This document shows, in pieces, positions 1 to 6,720 of a stretch of DNA of 8,233 nucleotides. Both the position numbers and the translations under genes were made by a program. The notes under the pieces are model-generated. The model had not been told where the DNA came from and ran no database searches. It saw nothing but the letters and a program-made list of their open reading frames with translations. Origin of the DNA: an uncultured Eubacteriales bacterium (lineage in GTDB: Bacteria; Bacillota; Clostridia; Oscillospirales; CAG-272). Position 1 is the stretch's first letter; each line of letters starts with the position of its first letter. The stretch is taken from assembly GCA_934446065.1 (NCBI GenBank), contig CAKSDP010000041.1:1-8233 (forward strand). Direction: 5' to 3'.

Positions 1-34
1 AAAACGGGCCCCCTGCCTACAAAAGTCACCGTGC
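1..34. other. window edge, possible remnant of an inverted repeat unit
   Basis: No gene is visible here. Bases 6-17 (GGGCCCCCTGCC) resemble the outer stem arm of repeat unit A (GGTCCCCCTGCA), followed by AAAAG. A decayed half of a second, oppositely facing hairpin unit may therefore have stood beside unit G, but the match is short and could be chance. Confidence 0.2.
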
Positions 35-93
35 TTTGGGGGAAGGGTGCGGGGAACACCTTTGTCAAAAAGGGGTTCCCCGCTGAAAATCCA
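35..93 (+). repeat. palindromic repeat unit G, downstream of livF
   Basis: The unit reads TTTGGGGGAAGGGTGC and then an imperfect palindrome. The arm at 49-63 pairs with 69-83 (14 of 15 positions, one A/G mismatch) around the loop GTCAA. Downstream comes AAAATCCATT, a tail also seen after unit E. The family signature, a G-rich stem whose apex is a T run facing an A run, is shared with units A, C, E and F. The hairpin lies 28 bases past the livF stop. Transcripts leaving livF meet the hairpin first and then the C-rich CACCCTTCC arm, so there is no U-tract directly after the stem as in a canonical intrinsic terminator. Orientation is given as the strand reading GGGGAAGGGTGC before the stem. Confidence 0.8.
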
Positions 94-120
94 TTATGCT
101 TTTATTTTCCTTCGTCTGTC

Positions 121-831
121 TCACGCGCCGAGATAAGCCTTGCGCACGCGCTCGTCGTTGAGCAGCTCGGACGCCTTGCCGGACATCGTGATCTTTCCCG
201 TCTCAAGAACATACGCGCGATCCGCAATTGACAGCGCCATCTTCGCGTTCTGCTCTACGAGCAGGATCGTGATCCCGCGGCGGTTCAGCTCCTCGATGAT
301 CGAGAAAACCTCTTTAACAAGGAGCGGCGAGAGTCCCATCGACGGCTCGTCCATAACAATGATCTTCGGATCGGACATCAGCGCGCGCCCCATCGCAAGC
401 ATCTGCTGCTCGCCGCCGGAGAGCGTGCCCGCAAGCTGACTCTTGCGCTCGCGAAGCCTGGGGAAGCACTCGAATACGTACTCGAGATCGCGCTCGATCC
501 CGTCCTTGTCCTTGCGGCTGTACGCGCCGAGCTTTAGATTCGCAAGTACGCTGAGCTGCTGGAATACGCGGCGCCCCTCCGGTACATGGCTCATGCCCAT
601 GTACACGATCTTGTGTGCCGGAGTTTTCGTTATATCCTTACCGTTCAGGTATACCGATCCCGATTTCGGTGAAATAAGTCCCGTAACCGTGTGCAGTATC
701 GTGGTCTTGCCTGCGCCGTTAGCGCCGATCAGCGACACGATCTCGCCCTCGTTTATCTCAAACGAGATCCCCTTTATCGCGTTGATAACGCCGTAATATA
801 CCTGAAGATCCTTCGCTTCAAGAAGTGCCAT
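121..831 (-). CDS. livF: branched-chain amino-acid ABC transporter ATP-binding protein LivF
   Basis: One of the two cytoplasmic ATPases that power the LIV-type (HAAT) importer, pairing with LivG beneath LivH/LivM. The 236 residues match the usual family length. Visible motifs: Walker A GANGAGKTT at 36-44, the Q-loop region before PEGRRVFQQLSV (84-95, characteristic of LivF), ABC signature LSGGEQQ at 137-143, and Walker B ending in MDEP with catalytic E162. The switch position reads VEQN, with Gln194 instead of His, which is normal for LivF and separates it from LivG. The ATG at 829-831 has AAAGGTG seven bases upstream. It is the last gene of livHMGF, 33 bases after livG, and repeat unit G follows its TGA stop. 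Amino-acid specificity cannot be read from an ATPase. Confidence 0.96.
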   Translation of the reverse strand: MALLEAKDLQVYYGVINAIKGISFEINEGEIVSLIGANGAGKTTILHTVTGLISPKSGSVYLNGKDITKTPAHKIVYMGMSHVPEGRRVFQQLSVLANLKLGAYSRKDKDGIERDLEYVFECFPRLRERKSQLAGTLSGGEQQMLAMGRALMSDPKIIVMDEPSMGLSPLLVKEVFSIIEELNRRGITILLVEQNAKMALSIADRAYVLETGKITMSGKASELLNDERVRKAYLGA

Positions 832-864
832 TTCGTCACACCTTTCTCTGTTGTCCCGCGACCG

Positions 865-1626
865 TCAGTCGCCGAGATATGCCCGGATAACCTCCGGATC
901 GGACAGAACGTCCGCGCACGGACCCTCCGCAAGCACGGTACCGAAGTTCAGCACCGTCAGTTTCTCGCAGATTCCTCCGACAAGCTGCATATCGTGCTCG
1001 ATCAGAAGTATCGTCAGACCGAATTTCTCGCGGATGAACTTGATCGTGTCCATAAGCTCGTGCGTCTCGTTCGGGTTCATGCCCGCCGCCGGCTCGTCAA
1101 GAAGCAGAAGCTTCGGCGAGGTCGCGAGCGCACGCGCCATCTCAAGCTTGCGCTGGCGTCCGTACGGCAGATTTGCCGCCATGGTCTGCGCGCTGCCATC
1201 AAGACCGAACACGCGGAGCAGCTCCATCGCCTCCGCCGTTGTCTCACGCTCTACCGAGAAGAATCTCGGGAGACGGAAGATTCCTGTCAGCGTCGAATAT
1301 TTATACTTGTGGTGGAGCGCCACCTTGATGTTGTCGATTACGGACAGATCCTTGAACAGACGTATGTTCTGGAACGTGCGGGCAACACCCGCCTTGTTGA
1401 TCTCCTCGGTGCTCTTTCCGGTGATATCTGTGCCGTCAAGAAGAACCTTGCCGTCCGTCGGCTTGTACACGCCGGTAAGCAGGTTGAACACCGTGGTCTT
1501 GCCTGCGCCGTTGGGACCGATGAGTCCGTACAGCTCGCCGCGCTCGATCGTCATGTTGAGATCGTCAACGGCACGCAGTCCTCCGAAGGAGATTCCGAGA
1601 TTCTGTAATTCAAGCATTGCAGCCAT
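865..1626 (-). CDS. livG: branched-chain amino-acid ABC transporter ATP-binding protein LivG
   Basis: Second ATPase of the importer. The 253 residues show Walker A GPNGAGKTT at 37-45, the LivG-typical RTFQNIRLF (83-91, containing the Q-loop Gln86), a variant signature LPYGRQRKLE at 153-162 in place of LSGGQ, Walker B LLLLDEPAAGMNP around 173-185 with catalytic E178, and switch His211 in IEHDM. The YGRQR form of the signature and the MNP after the D-loop are hallmarks of LivG/BraF. The ATG at 1624-1626 lies two bases after the livM TAA, and its ribosome binding site (GGAGAGG) is inside the end of livM, so the two genes are probably translationally coupled. A second in-frame ATG three codons later (1615-1617) is possible, but the first fits the ribosome binding site better. 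Confidence 0.96.
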   Translation of the reverse strand: MAAMLELQNLGISFGGLRAVDDLNMTIERGELYGLIGPNGAGKTTVFNLLTGVYKPTDGKVLLDGTDITGKSTEEINKAGVARTFQNIRLFKDLSVIDNIKVALHHKYKYSTLTGIFRLPRFFSVERETTAEAMELLRVFGLDGSAQTMAANLPYGRQRKLEMARALATSPKLLLLDEPAAGMNPNETHELMDTIKFIREKFGLTILLIEHDMQLVGGICEKLTVLNFGTVLAEGPCADVLSDPEVIRAYLGD

Positions 1627-1628
1627 TG

Positions 1629-2741
1629 TTACCTCTCCTCCTCTTTCTTCTTACCGAACAGACCCGCGACGGTGTCCTTTACCTTTGTCTTGATCGAATC
1701 CGTGAACGCCTTGAGCGTCGGGTTCGAGTTGAACAGCATGATCACTATGAGCACGAGCGCGTAGATCAGCATACGGTAATCCTTGAGGAATCGGAACCAG
1801 TCGGGGATTATCGTGAGCACGACGGCAGCGATGACGGAGCCGATGGTGCTGCCCATGCCGCCGAGAACGACGAACACGAGGATGTTTATGCTCATTACGT
1901 AGCCGTAGCTGCTCTGAGTCGCCTGTGCGATACCGTTGTTCAGCGCATACAGAACGCCGGCGATTCCCGCAAACAGCGCGGAGAACGAGAGTGCTATGAG
2001 CTTGTATTTGTTGATGTTTACGCCGATCGACTCAGCCGCGATGCGGTTGTCGCGGATCGACTTGACGATACGTCCGGTGCGGGAGTGGATGAAGTTGAGC
2101 GTCAGCCACACGGTGAAGAACATCAGGACGTATGCGATGATGTGACCGTACTGGCTGTCAAGTCTTATTCCCCTGGAAATACCCTGCGCGCCGTTGATTA
2201 TCGGCACAGCCTCGGGTGACAGTCCGGGAATGTCGGTTCCGCCTATGCGGAAGTGGAGACGGCCTGCATCCCACGCAACGCGCGTGACGCTGAGGACGTT
2301 CCATATAATCTCGCCGAACGCGAGCGTGACTATTGCAAGGTAGTCGCCTTTAAGTCTGAGCACGGGGATACCGATAAGCAGACCGAACAAGGCGGCAAGC
2401 ACTGCCGCTGCCGTAAACGCGATCAGGTACACCCACCAGAAGCTGACCTCGGGCGCGATGATCGAAAACAGCTTGACCACAAACGCGCCTGCGAATGCAC
2501 CGACGCACATGAATCCCGCGTGACCGAGCGACAGCTCACCGAGGATTCCGACGGTGACGTTCAGCGACACTGCGAGGATGACATTGTAACAGATCGGGAC
2601 GATCCAGCCCTTCTGCTGGTTCGGGAGCTTGTCATAGAACAGGCACATCAGTATAAAGAGGACAAACAGCACCGAGAGGATGCCGATCTTCTTCTTCGTT
2701 GACGCGCGCAGCTTTTTTCTTTCCGTAGTTTTGCTTTTCAT
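1629..2741 (-). CDS. livM: branched-chain amino-acid ABC transporter permease LivM
   Basis: Inner-membrane permease subunit that forms the translocation path with LivH. The 370 residues begin with a very basic cytosolic stretch (about residues 1-18, many K/R), followed by a first membrane segment at about 19-37. Family landmarks are GELSLGHAGFMCVGAF (68-83), GIPVLRLKGDYLAIVTL (124-140), and the cytoplasmic EAA-type coupling loop SIRDNRIAAESIGVN (228-242) that contacts the ATPases. The C-terminus is a charged tail (KKKEEER). Length is at the upper end for LivM because of both tails. The gene starts 11 bases after the livH stop, and its ribosome binding site (AAGGGAG) overlaps the livH TAA, which favours translation by reinitiation. 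Confidence 0.95.
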   Translation of the reverse strand: MKSKTTERKKLRASTKKKIGILSVLFVLFILMCLFYDKLPNQQKGWIVPICYNVILAVSLNVTVGILGELSLGHAGFMCVGAFAGAFVVKLFSIIAPEVSFWWVYLIAFTAAAVLAALFGLLIGIPVLRLKGDYLAIVTLAFGEIIWNVLSVTRVAWDAGRLHFRIGGTDIPGLSPEAVPIINGAQGISRGIRLDSQYGHIIAYVLMFFTVWLTLNFIHSRTGRIVKSIRDNRIAAESIGVNINKYKLIALSFSALFAGIAGVLYALNNGIAQATQSSYGYVMSINILVFVVLGGMGSTIGSVIAAVVLTIIPDWFRFLKDYRMLIYALVLIVIMLFNSNPTLKAFTDSIKTKVKDTVAGLFGKKKEEER

Positions 2742-2752
2742 GTTACGCTCCC

Positions 2753-3646
2753 TTACACCTTTTCATCAATCTTCTTACCGAGAATACCGGTCGGCTTTAT
2801 GAGAAGCACCAGTATAAGCACTATGAACACAATAGCGTCCGCAAGCGAGGACAGCTGGAAATTCTGAAGAATGGACTTGGAGAACTGCTCGATGAGTCCG
2901 AGGAAAAGTCCGCCGATGAGCGCACCGGGGATGGAGCCGATCCCGCCGAACACGGCTGCGGTGAACGCCTTGATACCGGGCATCGTACCGCTGTACGCGC
3001 CGATCTGCGTGTATGTTCCGAGGAACATAAATCCGGCGATACCGGCAAGCGCGCTGCCGATCGCGAACGTAAGGGAAATCGTGCGGTTGACGTTGATACC
3101 CATGAGGATCGCGGCGTCTCTGTCCTCAGAGACTGCAAGCATTGCGTGACCGGGCTTCGTCTTGTTAACGAACAGGTTGAGCGCGATCATGATGACGACC
3201 ATCGCGATAATATTGATGATGGTCGCGCCGCCGATCGTCAGGCTGTCGTTTATCTTCCACGACATATTCTTCAGAAAATCGAACGTGTAGCTCTTGTTCT
3301 CCGTACCGAAGGTGAGCAGCACGAGGTTCTGAAGGAAGTAGCTGACTCCGATCGCGGTGATGAGCACCGCAAGGGAGGAGGCGCGGCGAAGCGGGCTGTA
3401 TGCGACCTTCTCGATGGTCACGCCGAGCACGGTGCAGACAACTACTGCAAGCAGAATCGATACAGCAGGATGCAGGCCGAACGAGGACGCTGCGGTAAAT
3501 GTGACGATACCGCCCACCATAATGACATCTCCGTGGGCGAAGTTCAGCATTTTTGCGATGCCGTATACCATTGTATATCCAAGGGCAATAAGCGCATACA
3601 TACTGCCGAGGCTTATTCCGTTTATAAGTGTGGATATAAAGCTCAT
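2753..3646 (-). CDS. livH: branched-chain amino-acid ABC transporter permease LivH
   Basis: First permease subunit of the importer, 297 residues and almost entirely hydrophobic. Recognisable family features are the N-terminus INGISLGSMYALIALGYTMV (residues 8-27), the motif LNFAHGD at 34-40, and the cytoplasmic EAA-type loop AVSEDRDAAILMGINVN at about 171-187 followed by a small-residue-rich helix (SALAGIAG). The ATG at 3644-3646 has AAAGGA eight bases upstream. livH is the first gene after the promoter at 3708-3736 and is separated from livK by 227 bases holding a hairpin and that promoter. It can therefore be transcribed both from its own promoter and by read-through from livK. Confidence 0.96.
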   Translation of the reverse strand: MSFISTLINGISLGSMYALIALGYTMVYGIAKMLNFAHGDVIMVGGIVTFTAASSFGLHPAVSILLAVVVCTVLGVTIEKVAYSPLRRASSLAVLITAIGVSYFLQNLVLLTFGTENKSYTFDFLKNMSWKINDSLTIGGATIINIIAMVVIMIALNLFVNKTKPGHAMLAVSEDRDAAILMGINVNRTISLTFAIGSALAGIAGFMFLGTYTQIGAYSGTMPGIKAFTAAVFGGIGSIPGALIGGLFLGLIEQFSKSILQNFQLSSLADAIVFIVLILVLLIKPTGILGKKIDEKV

Positions 3647-3692
3647 TTTCCGTATCCTTTGCTGTATAAATTATGTATATTTATGCAAAATC

Positions 3693-3712
3693 ATAATAGT
3701 ACAGACTATTAT
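3693..3712. promoter_or_regulatory. 20-bp dyad overlapping -10 and start of livHMGF
   Basis: A perfect inverted repeat, ATAATAG, six bases (TACAGA), CTATTAT. It overlaps five of the six bases of the livH -10 box and the predicted transcription start near 3701. This position suits a repressor operator that would block promoter opening. It could instead form a weak hairpin at the 5' end of the transcript. The function is inferred from position alone, and part of the symmetry may be ordinary AT-rich promoter sequence. Confidence 0.4.
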
Positions 3713-3736
3713 ATCATAAAATACACGCTGTTTCAA
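3708..3736 (-). promoter_or_regulatory. sigma-A-type promoter for livHMGF
   Basis: On the minus strand, TTGAAA (3731-3736) and TATAAT (3708-3713) are separated by exactly 17 bases, matching 5/6 and 6/6 of the sigma-A consensus. The start would fall near 3701, giving a leader of about 55 bases before livH. A 14-bp inverted repeat (CAATA, four bases, TATTG, 3734-3747) overlaps the -35 box and could be a second protein-binding site. This promoter makes the permease/ATPase genes independent of livK transcription. Confidence 0.8.
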
Positions 3737-3823
3737 TACAATTATTGCATTTTTGCAGTATTGCGGGACAAAAACTGCATTTTTTCGCGGGCACGCTTGT
3801 CCGATACGATCCGCCCGATATAA

Positions 3824-3859
3824 AGAGACAAGGCTCGCCGTCAGGCAAGCCTTGTTTTT
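3824..3859. terminator. hairpin between livK and livH, probably a partial terminator
   Basis: ACAAGGCT (3828-3835) pairs with AGCCTTGT (3848-3855). The stem extends outward through A-T and G-T pairs to 3824/3859 and inward past one mismatch to a GCC/GGC stem with loop GTCA. It lies 15 bases after the livK stop. Read in the livK direction, the 8-bp core is followed by CTCTTTATA, a broken U-tract that suggests inefficient termination. On the plus strand it is followed by TTTTTATC, which is stronger. A leaky terminator after the binding protein gene would give more livK than livHMGF mRNA. Confidence 0.7.
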
Positions 3860-3873
3860 ATCATTTCGGATAA

Positions 3874-5079
3874 TCAGTCGAGAGATGCGTACTCGCCGTT
3901 CTTGATGACCATTGCCTTAGCAGGCTTGGTAGGCTCGCCTTCTGCATTCCAAGTCATCTTACCGGTAACACCGTCTACCTCGATCTGAGTCATAGCCGCT
4001 ACAAGCTTGTCGCAAAGATCAGAGACAGAGATATCAGCGTCCTTTACGTCAGCCTTCTCGAGAGCAGCTTTGATAGTGTAGATCGCGTCGTAAGCATCAG
4101 CTGCGAACTGGTTCGGGGTGATGCTGAACTTAGCAACGTAAGCATCGGTGAACGCCTTTGACTTCGGCTCGGTGGAGTCGGGAGCGTAGGGAGTAAGAAG
4201 CATTACGCCCTCAGCGAGGTTGGCGTCGTCGCCGAGCTGCTTGATGATGGAATCAAGACCGTCGCATCCGAAATATCTGACATCAAGAGCTGCCTGCTCA
4301 GCCTGAGTAAGGATGAGAGCTGCCTGCTGATAATAGATCGGGAGGAATACAAGCTCAGCACCGCTTGCCTTGATTGCGGAGATAGCAACGCTGAAGTCCT
4401 GGTTGTTGGAGGAAGTGAACGCCTGCTCGGAAACGATCTCAAGACCCTTTTCAGCTGCCGTTGCCTTAAACTTAGCGTAGATACCTGACGAGTAAACGTC
4501 GGAGGAATCGTAGATTACCGCAACCTTCTTTGCGAGGTTGTGGCTTGCGATGTACTCTGCGGAAGCAGAACCCTGGTCGGGGTCGCTGAAGCATACACGG
4601 AACGCGTTCGGCTCAGCTACGCACTCAACTGCGCTTCCGGAGGGAGTGATCTGGAACATATTATCAGCTGCGGTAAGCTCTGCAACTGCGGTACAGGGAG
4701 CGGAAGTGACCGTGCCCATGAGCAGCTTCATGCCCTTGTCCTTCAGAAGGTTATATGCCTGAATAGCTTTTTCGGGGTTGTGCTCGTCGTCCTGGAAGTC
4801 GAGCGCGAGTTTCATTCCGTTTACGCCGCCGGCTGCATTTATCTCATCGATCGCGAGCTGTGCTCCGTTCTGTACGGCGGTGCCGTAGCTTGCGGCAGCG
4901 CCTGTGATCGGGCCGATACCGCCGATAATAAGGGTGCCGCCCTCAGCTGCTCCGCCGGTCGTACCGGATACAGCAGAAGTACCGGTGGTAGCGGGATCCT
5001 TGGTATCGTTTCCGCCGCAGGCAGTGAGAGAAGCAGCAGCGAGAAGCGATGCGAGTACAAGACTTACAATCTTTTTCAT
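3874..5079 (-). CDS. livK: branched-chain amino-acid ABC transporter substrate-binding lipoprotein (LivK/LivJ type)
   Basis: Extracellular lipid-anchored receptor that captures the amino acid and delivers it to LivHM. The 401 residues open with a lipoprotein signal peptide: MKK, a hydrophobic core, and lipobox LTAC with Cys21 as the lipidated residue. A flexible Gly/Thr/Ser/Ala linker runs to about residue 48, then a type I periplasmic-binding fold (Peripla_BP_6) to near the end. Typical strings are GPITGAAASYGTAVQNGAQLA (split around residues 56-76) and AIDEINAAGGVNG. The ATG has an excellent AAGGAG (5089-5094) nine bases upstream. Alanine codons are strongly GCT here (all four in 4021-4080), whereas gtrA prefers GCG, which fits high expression. 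The ligand is inferred from the family and operon. Leu/Ile/Val is most likely, but related systems bind other amino acids or amides. Confidence 0.93.
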   Translation of the reverse strand: MKKIVSLVLASLLAAASLTACGGNDTKDPATTGTSAVSGTTGGAAEGGTLIIGGIGPITGAAASYGTAVQNGAQLAIDEINAAGGVNGMKLALDFQDDEHNPEKAIQAYNLLKDKGMKLLMGTVTSAPCTAVAELTAADNMFQITPSGSAVECVAEPNAFRVCFSDPDQGSASAEYIASHNLAKKVAVIYDSSDVYSSGIYAKFKATAAEKGLEIVSEQAFTSSNNQDFSVAISAIKASGAELVFLPIYYQQAALILTQAEQAALDVRYFGCDGLDSIIKQLGDDANLAEGVMLLTPYAPDSTEPKSKAFTDAYVAKFSITPNQFAADAYDAIYTIKAALEKADVKDADISVSDLCDKLVAAMTQIEVDGVTGKMTWNAEGEPTKPAKAMVIKNGEYASLD

Positions 5080-5123
5080 ACCTTAAAACTCCTTTTTGAT
5101 TTTTTCAAAAGCCGCATATGAGA

Positions 5124-5157
5124 AAAGGCGCAGCGATAGAATTCGCCTGACGCCTTT
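5124..5157 (-). promoter_or_regulatory. hairpin in the livK 5' leader
   Basis: AAAGGCG (5124-5130) and CGCCTTT (5151-5157) form a 7-bp stem, continued inside by GCG/CGC (5133-5135 with 5144-5146) around an 8-base loop. It lies in the roughly 90-base leader between the predicted livK start and its ribosome binding site. It is followed in the transcript by TCTCAT, so it is at best a weak terminator. I do not recognise a known riboswitch or T-box. It may stabilise the mRNA or serve in control. Confidence 0.35.
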
Positions 5158-5177
5158 GTCATTTGAGGTTTTTCTTG

Positions 5178-5206
5178 ATTATATTACAATTACGCGCTTT
5201 TTGCAA
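5178..5206 (-). promoter_or_regulatory. sigma-A-type promoter for livK
   Basis: On the minus strand, TTGCAA (5201-5206, 4/6 of consensus) and a perfect TATAAT (5178-5183) are 17 bases apart. Transcription would begin near 5171, leaving a leader of about 90 bases with a hairpin and the AAGGAG ribosome binding site of livK. It sits back to back with the MFS promoter in the 288-base divergent gap 5080-5367, so one regulator bound between them could act on both. Confidence 0.75.
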
Positions 5207-5300
5207 TAGGTATAATGCACAAAATGTTTTCATAAATTTCACATATAAATAAGGCGTTTGCACGGGGTATGCGTACACGGGAAAATAAATCGCATTTCAC

Positions 5301-5329
5301 TTGACAATTGCGCCGCGCTGCATTAATAT
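5301..5329 (+). promoter_or_regulatory. sigma-A-type promoter for the MFS transporter gene
   Basis: A perfect -35 box TTGACA (5301-5306) is followed after 17 bases by TAATAT (5324-5329, 4/6) inside the AT run ATTAATATATTAT. TATATT three bases later is another reading of the -10. An AT-rich stretch lies about 50-80 bases upstream (5221-5250). The start would be near 5336, which rules out the TTG at 5308 as the start codon of the following gene. Confidence 0.7.
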
Positions 5330-5367
5330 ATTATGGAAGTAAAATTTATGTAAGAAAGTTGTATAAC

Positions 5368-6582
5368 ATGAAAAAGTTACGCGCGCTCTCGGTGGACCGA
5401 ATGCGTCCGCAGAGCATAATGCTCCTGTTCTCAATTGTCTATTTTGTAAGCTATCTGACAAGGATCAACTACGCTGCGGTGATCACGGCGATCATCACCG
5501 ACGAAAATCTCAGCCGCTCCGCCGCATCTCTTGCGGTGACCGGCGCTTTTGTAACATACGGTGCGGGTCAGCTCGTCAGCGGATGGCTCAGCGACCGTTT
5601 TCAGCCGGTGAGGCTCGTCACGGCGGCGCTTGTCACGACGTCGCTCATGAATCTTTGCGTTCCGTTCTGCGGAAACGTTGCGCTCCGCACCGTGATATGG
5701 TGCATAAACGGGCTGTCTCAGGCGTTCATCTGGCCGCCGCTCATGAAGCTGACACCCGCGCTGATGGATGCCGAATGGCAGCTCAAGGCGGGAGTTCGGA
5801 TCAACTCCGGCGGGCACATCGGCAACATTGCTGTATATCTGATAGCACCGCTGTTCATCAGATTCACCGGATGGCGCGGAATGTTCGTATTCTCGGCAGC
5901 GCTCGGACTCCTGTGCGCGGTTGTATGGACGCTTATCTGCGGCAGCTTCAAGATCGACTCGCTCGGAAGCAAGCCCGAGGGTGCTGCATCCCGCGTGAAG
6001 ATGAAGTGGAACGTTCCGGCTGTGGTTATGGTATTTGTCGTAATAACGATAATTCTTCAGGGCGCGATGCGCGACGGAGTTACGACGTGGGTTCCGACGT
6101 ACATATCGGAGACGTTCTCGCTCGGCGCCGACATATCGGTACTGACCGGTGTGGTGATGCCGATATTCGCGCTGTTCTGTCTGACGCTGACGGAGCACAT
6201 ATACTACAAGATCGGAAGCGTACAGAAGTGCAGCTTCATTTACTTTGCGCTTGCGCTCACCGCGTCTGCCATTCTGCCGTATGCGGCAAAATCCGGTGTG
6301 GTTATTGCGATCCTGCTCTCCTCGATCATTGTAGGCTGTATGCACGGTATCAATCTGCTTCAGACCTGCATGCTGCCGCGCCTGCTCGCGGGCACTGAGC
6401 AGATCGGGTTTGCGTCCGGTGTACTGAACGGCTGTGTTTACATTGGCAGCGCGATCTCGACATACGGATTTGCGCGCATTTCCGAATCGTTCGGTTGGAA
6501 CGGCACGATCATGACGTGGTGCATCTCCTCGGCGATCGGTGCGGTGATCTGTCTGACGCTTCGCCTTCGCCGCAAGATGTAA
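5368..6582 (+). CDS. MFS transporter, organophosphate/sugar-phosphate antiporter (OPA)-like
   Basis: Predicted 12-TM secondary transporter of 404 residues. Its features resemble the OPA branch (GlpT/UhpT type): Arg32 and Asn34 (TRINY) in the first membrane segment, TYGAGQLVSGWLSDRF (63-78) carrying the MFS loop 2-3 motif, WPPLMKLTP (122-130) in TM4, and DGVTTWVPTYISETF (236-250) at the start of the second half, comparable to the W-PTY motif of that family. A hydrophilic central loop lies at about 192-214. The substrate cannot be named: a phosphorylated small molecule exchanged for phosphate is one possibility, but OPA-like relatives move other compounds. The ATG at 5368 is chosen because it lies downstream of the promoter, with a weak AAGAAAG nine bases before it. 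ATG 5401, preceded by GGTGG, is an alternative. It is monocistronic and divergent from livK. Confidence 0.88.
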   Translation: MKKLRALSVDRMRPQSIMLLFSIVYFVSYLTRINYAAVITAIITDENLSRSAASLAVTGAFVTYGAGQLVSGWLSDRFQPVRLVTAALVTTSLMNLCVPFCGNVALRTVIWCINGLSQAFIWPPLMKLTPALMDAEWQLKAGVRINSGGHIGNIAVYLIAPLFIRFTGWRGMFVFSAALGLLCAVVWTLICGSFKIDSLGSKPEGAASRVKMKWNVPAVVMVFVVITIILQGAMRDGVTTWVPTYISETFSLGADISVLTGVVMPIFALFCLTLTEHIYYKIGSVQKCSFIYFALALTASAILPYAAKSGVVIAILLSSIIVGCMHGINLLQTCMLPRLLAGTEQIGFASGVLNGCVYIGSAISTYGFARISESFGWNGTIMTWCISSAIGAVICLTLRLRRKM

Positions 6583-6601
6583 TTGGATTAGAATTATTTT
6601 T

Positions 6602-6657
6602 TGCAGGGGGACCTTTTTACAAAAAGGTCCCCCTGCACCCCTCCAAAAATTTTTGGA
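6602..6657 (-). repeat. palindromic repeat unit A, downstream of the MFS gene
   Basis: A perfect 17-bp stem (6602-6618 with 6621-6637) with only two bases between the arms. The stem goes from TGCAGGGGGACC to an apex of T5/A5. It is followed by CACCCCTCC and a 16-bp perfect palindrome TCCAAAAATTTTTGGA (6642-6657). It is the same family as C, E, F and G but in the opposite orientation, starting 19 bases after the MFS stop. Such a near-loopless palindrome can form a very stable RNA hairpin or a DNA cruciform. Confidence 0.85.
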
Positions 6658-6670
6658 CTGATATAAAAAG

Positions 6671-6713
6671 ATATAGTATGTGCGGGTTCCGAGGAGCCTT
6701 ACACATACTATAT
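6671..6713. repeat. hairpin B, centre of the composite element
   Basis: ATATAGTATGTG (6671-6682) pairs perfectly with CACATACTATAT (6702-6713), 12 bp. Within the loop, GGTTC and GAGCC can pair further using one G-T pair. On the plus strand it is followed by TAGTTTTTATAGG, so it could act as a weak terminator for read-through from the MFS gene. It is the symmetry centre between units A and C. Confidence 0.7.
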
Positions 6714-6720
6714 TAGTTTT

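Noticed and set aside
35..93. Calling unit G (and A, F) a standard intrinsic terminator
   Set aside because: The T run is at the apex of the stem, not after it. The bases following the stem in the gene direction are C-rich, so the usual U-tract is missing.
31..231. Small plus-strand reading frame containing GAGNTFVKKG, similar to frames through unit F (GAGGTFLKKG)
   Set aside because: The similarity comes from the repeat DNA itself. The frame then runs antisense through livF and has no own promoter or ribosome binding site. Such peptides are probably false gene calls.
5080..5171. T-box or other known riboswitch in front of livK
   Set aside because: No T-box sequence or specifier-like structure was seen, and the leader is too short for a classical T-box with terminator.
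5221..5260. CodY-type operator upstream of livK (AATTTATGAAAAC on the minus strand)
   Set aside because: It matches only about 9 of 15 positions of the CodY consensus and the mirrored half is poor. AT-rich background explains it.
5308..5367. Upstream TTG start for the MFS protein, adding 20 residues
   Set aside because: The TTG lies inside the spacer of the TTGACA promoter, before the predicted transcription start, and has no ribosome binding site.
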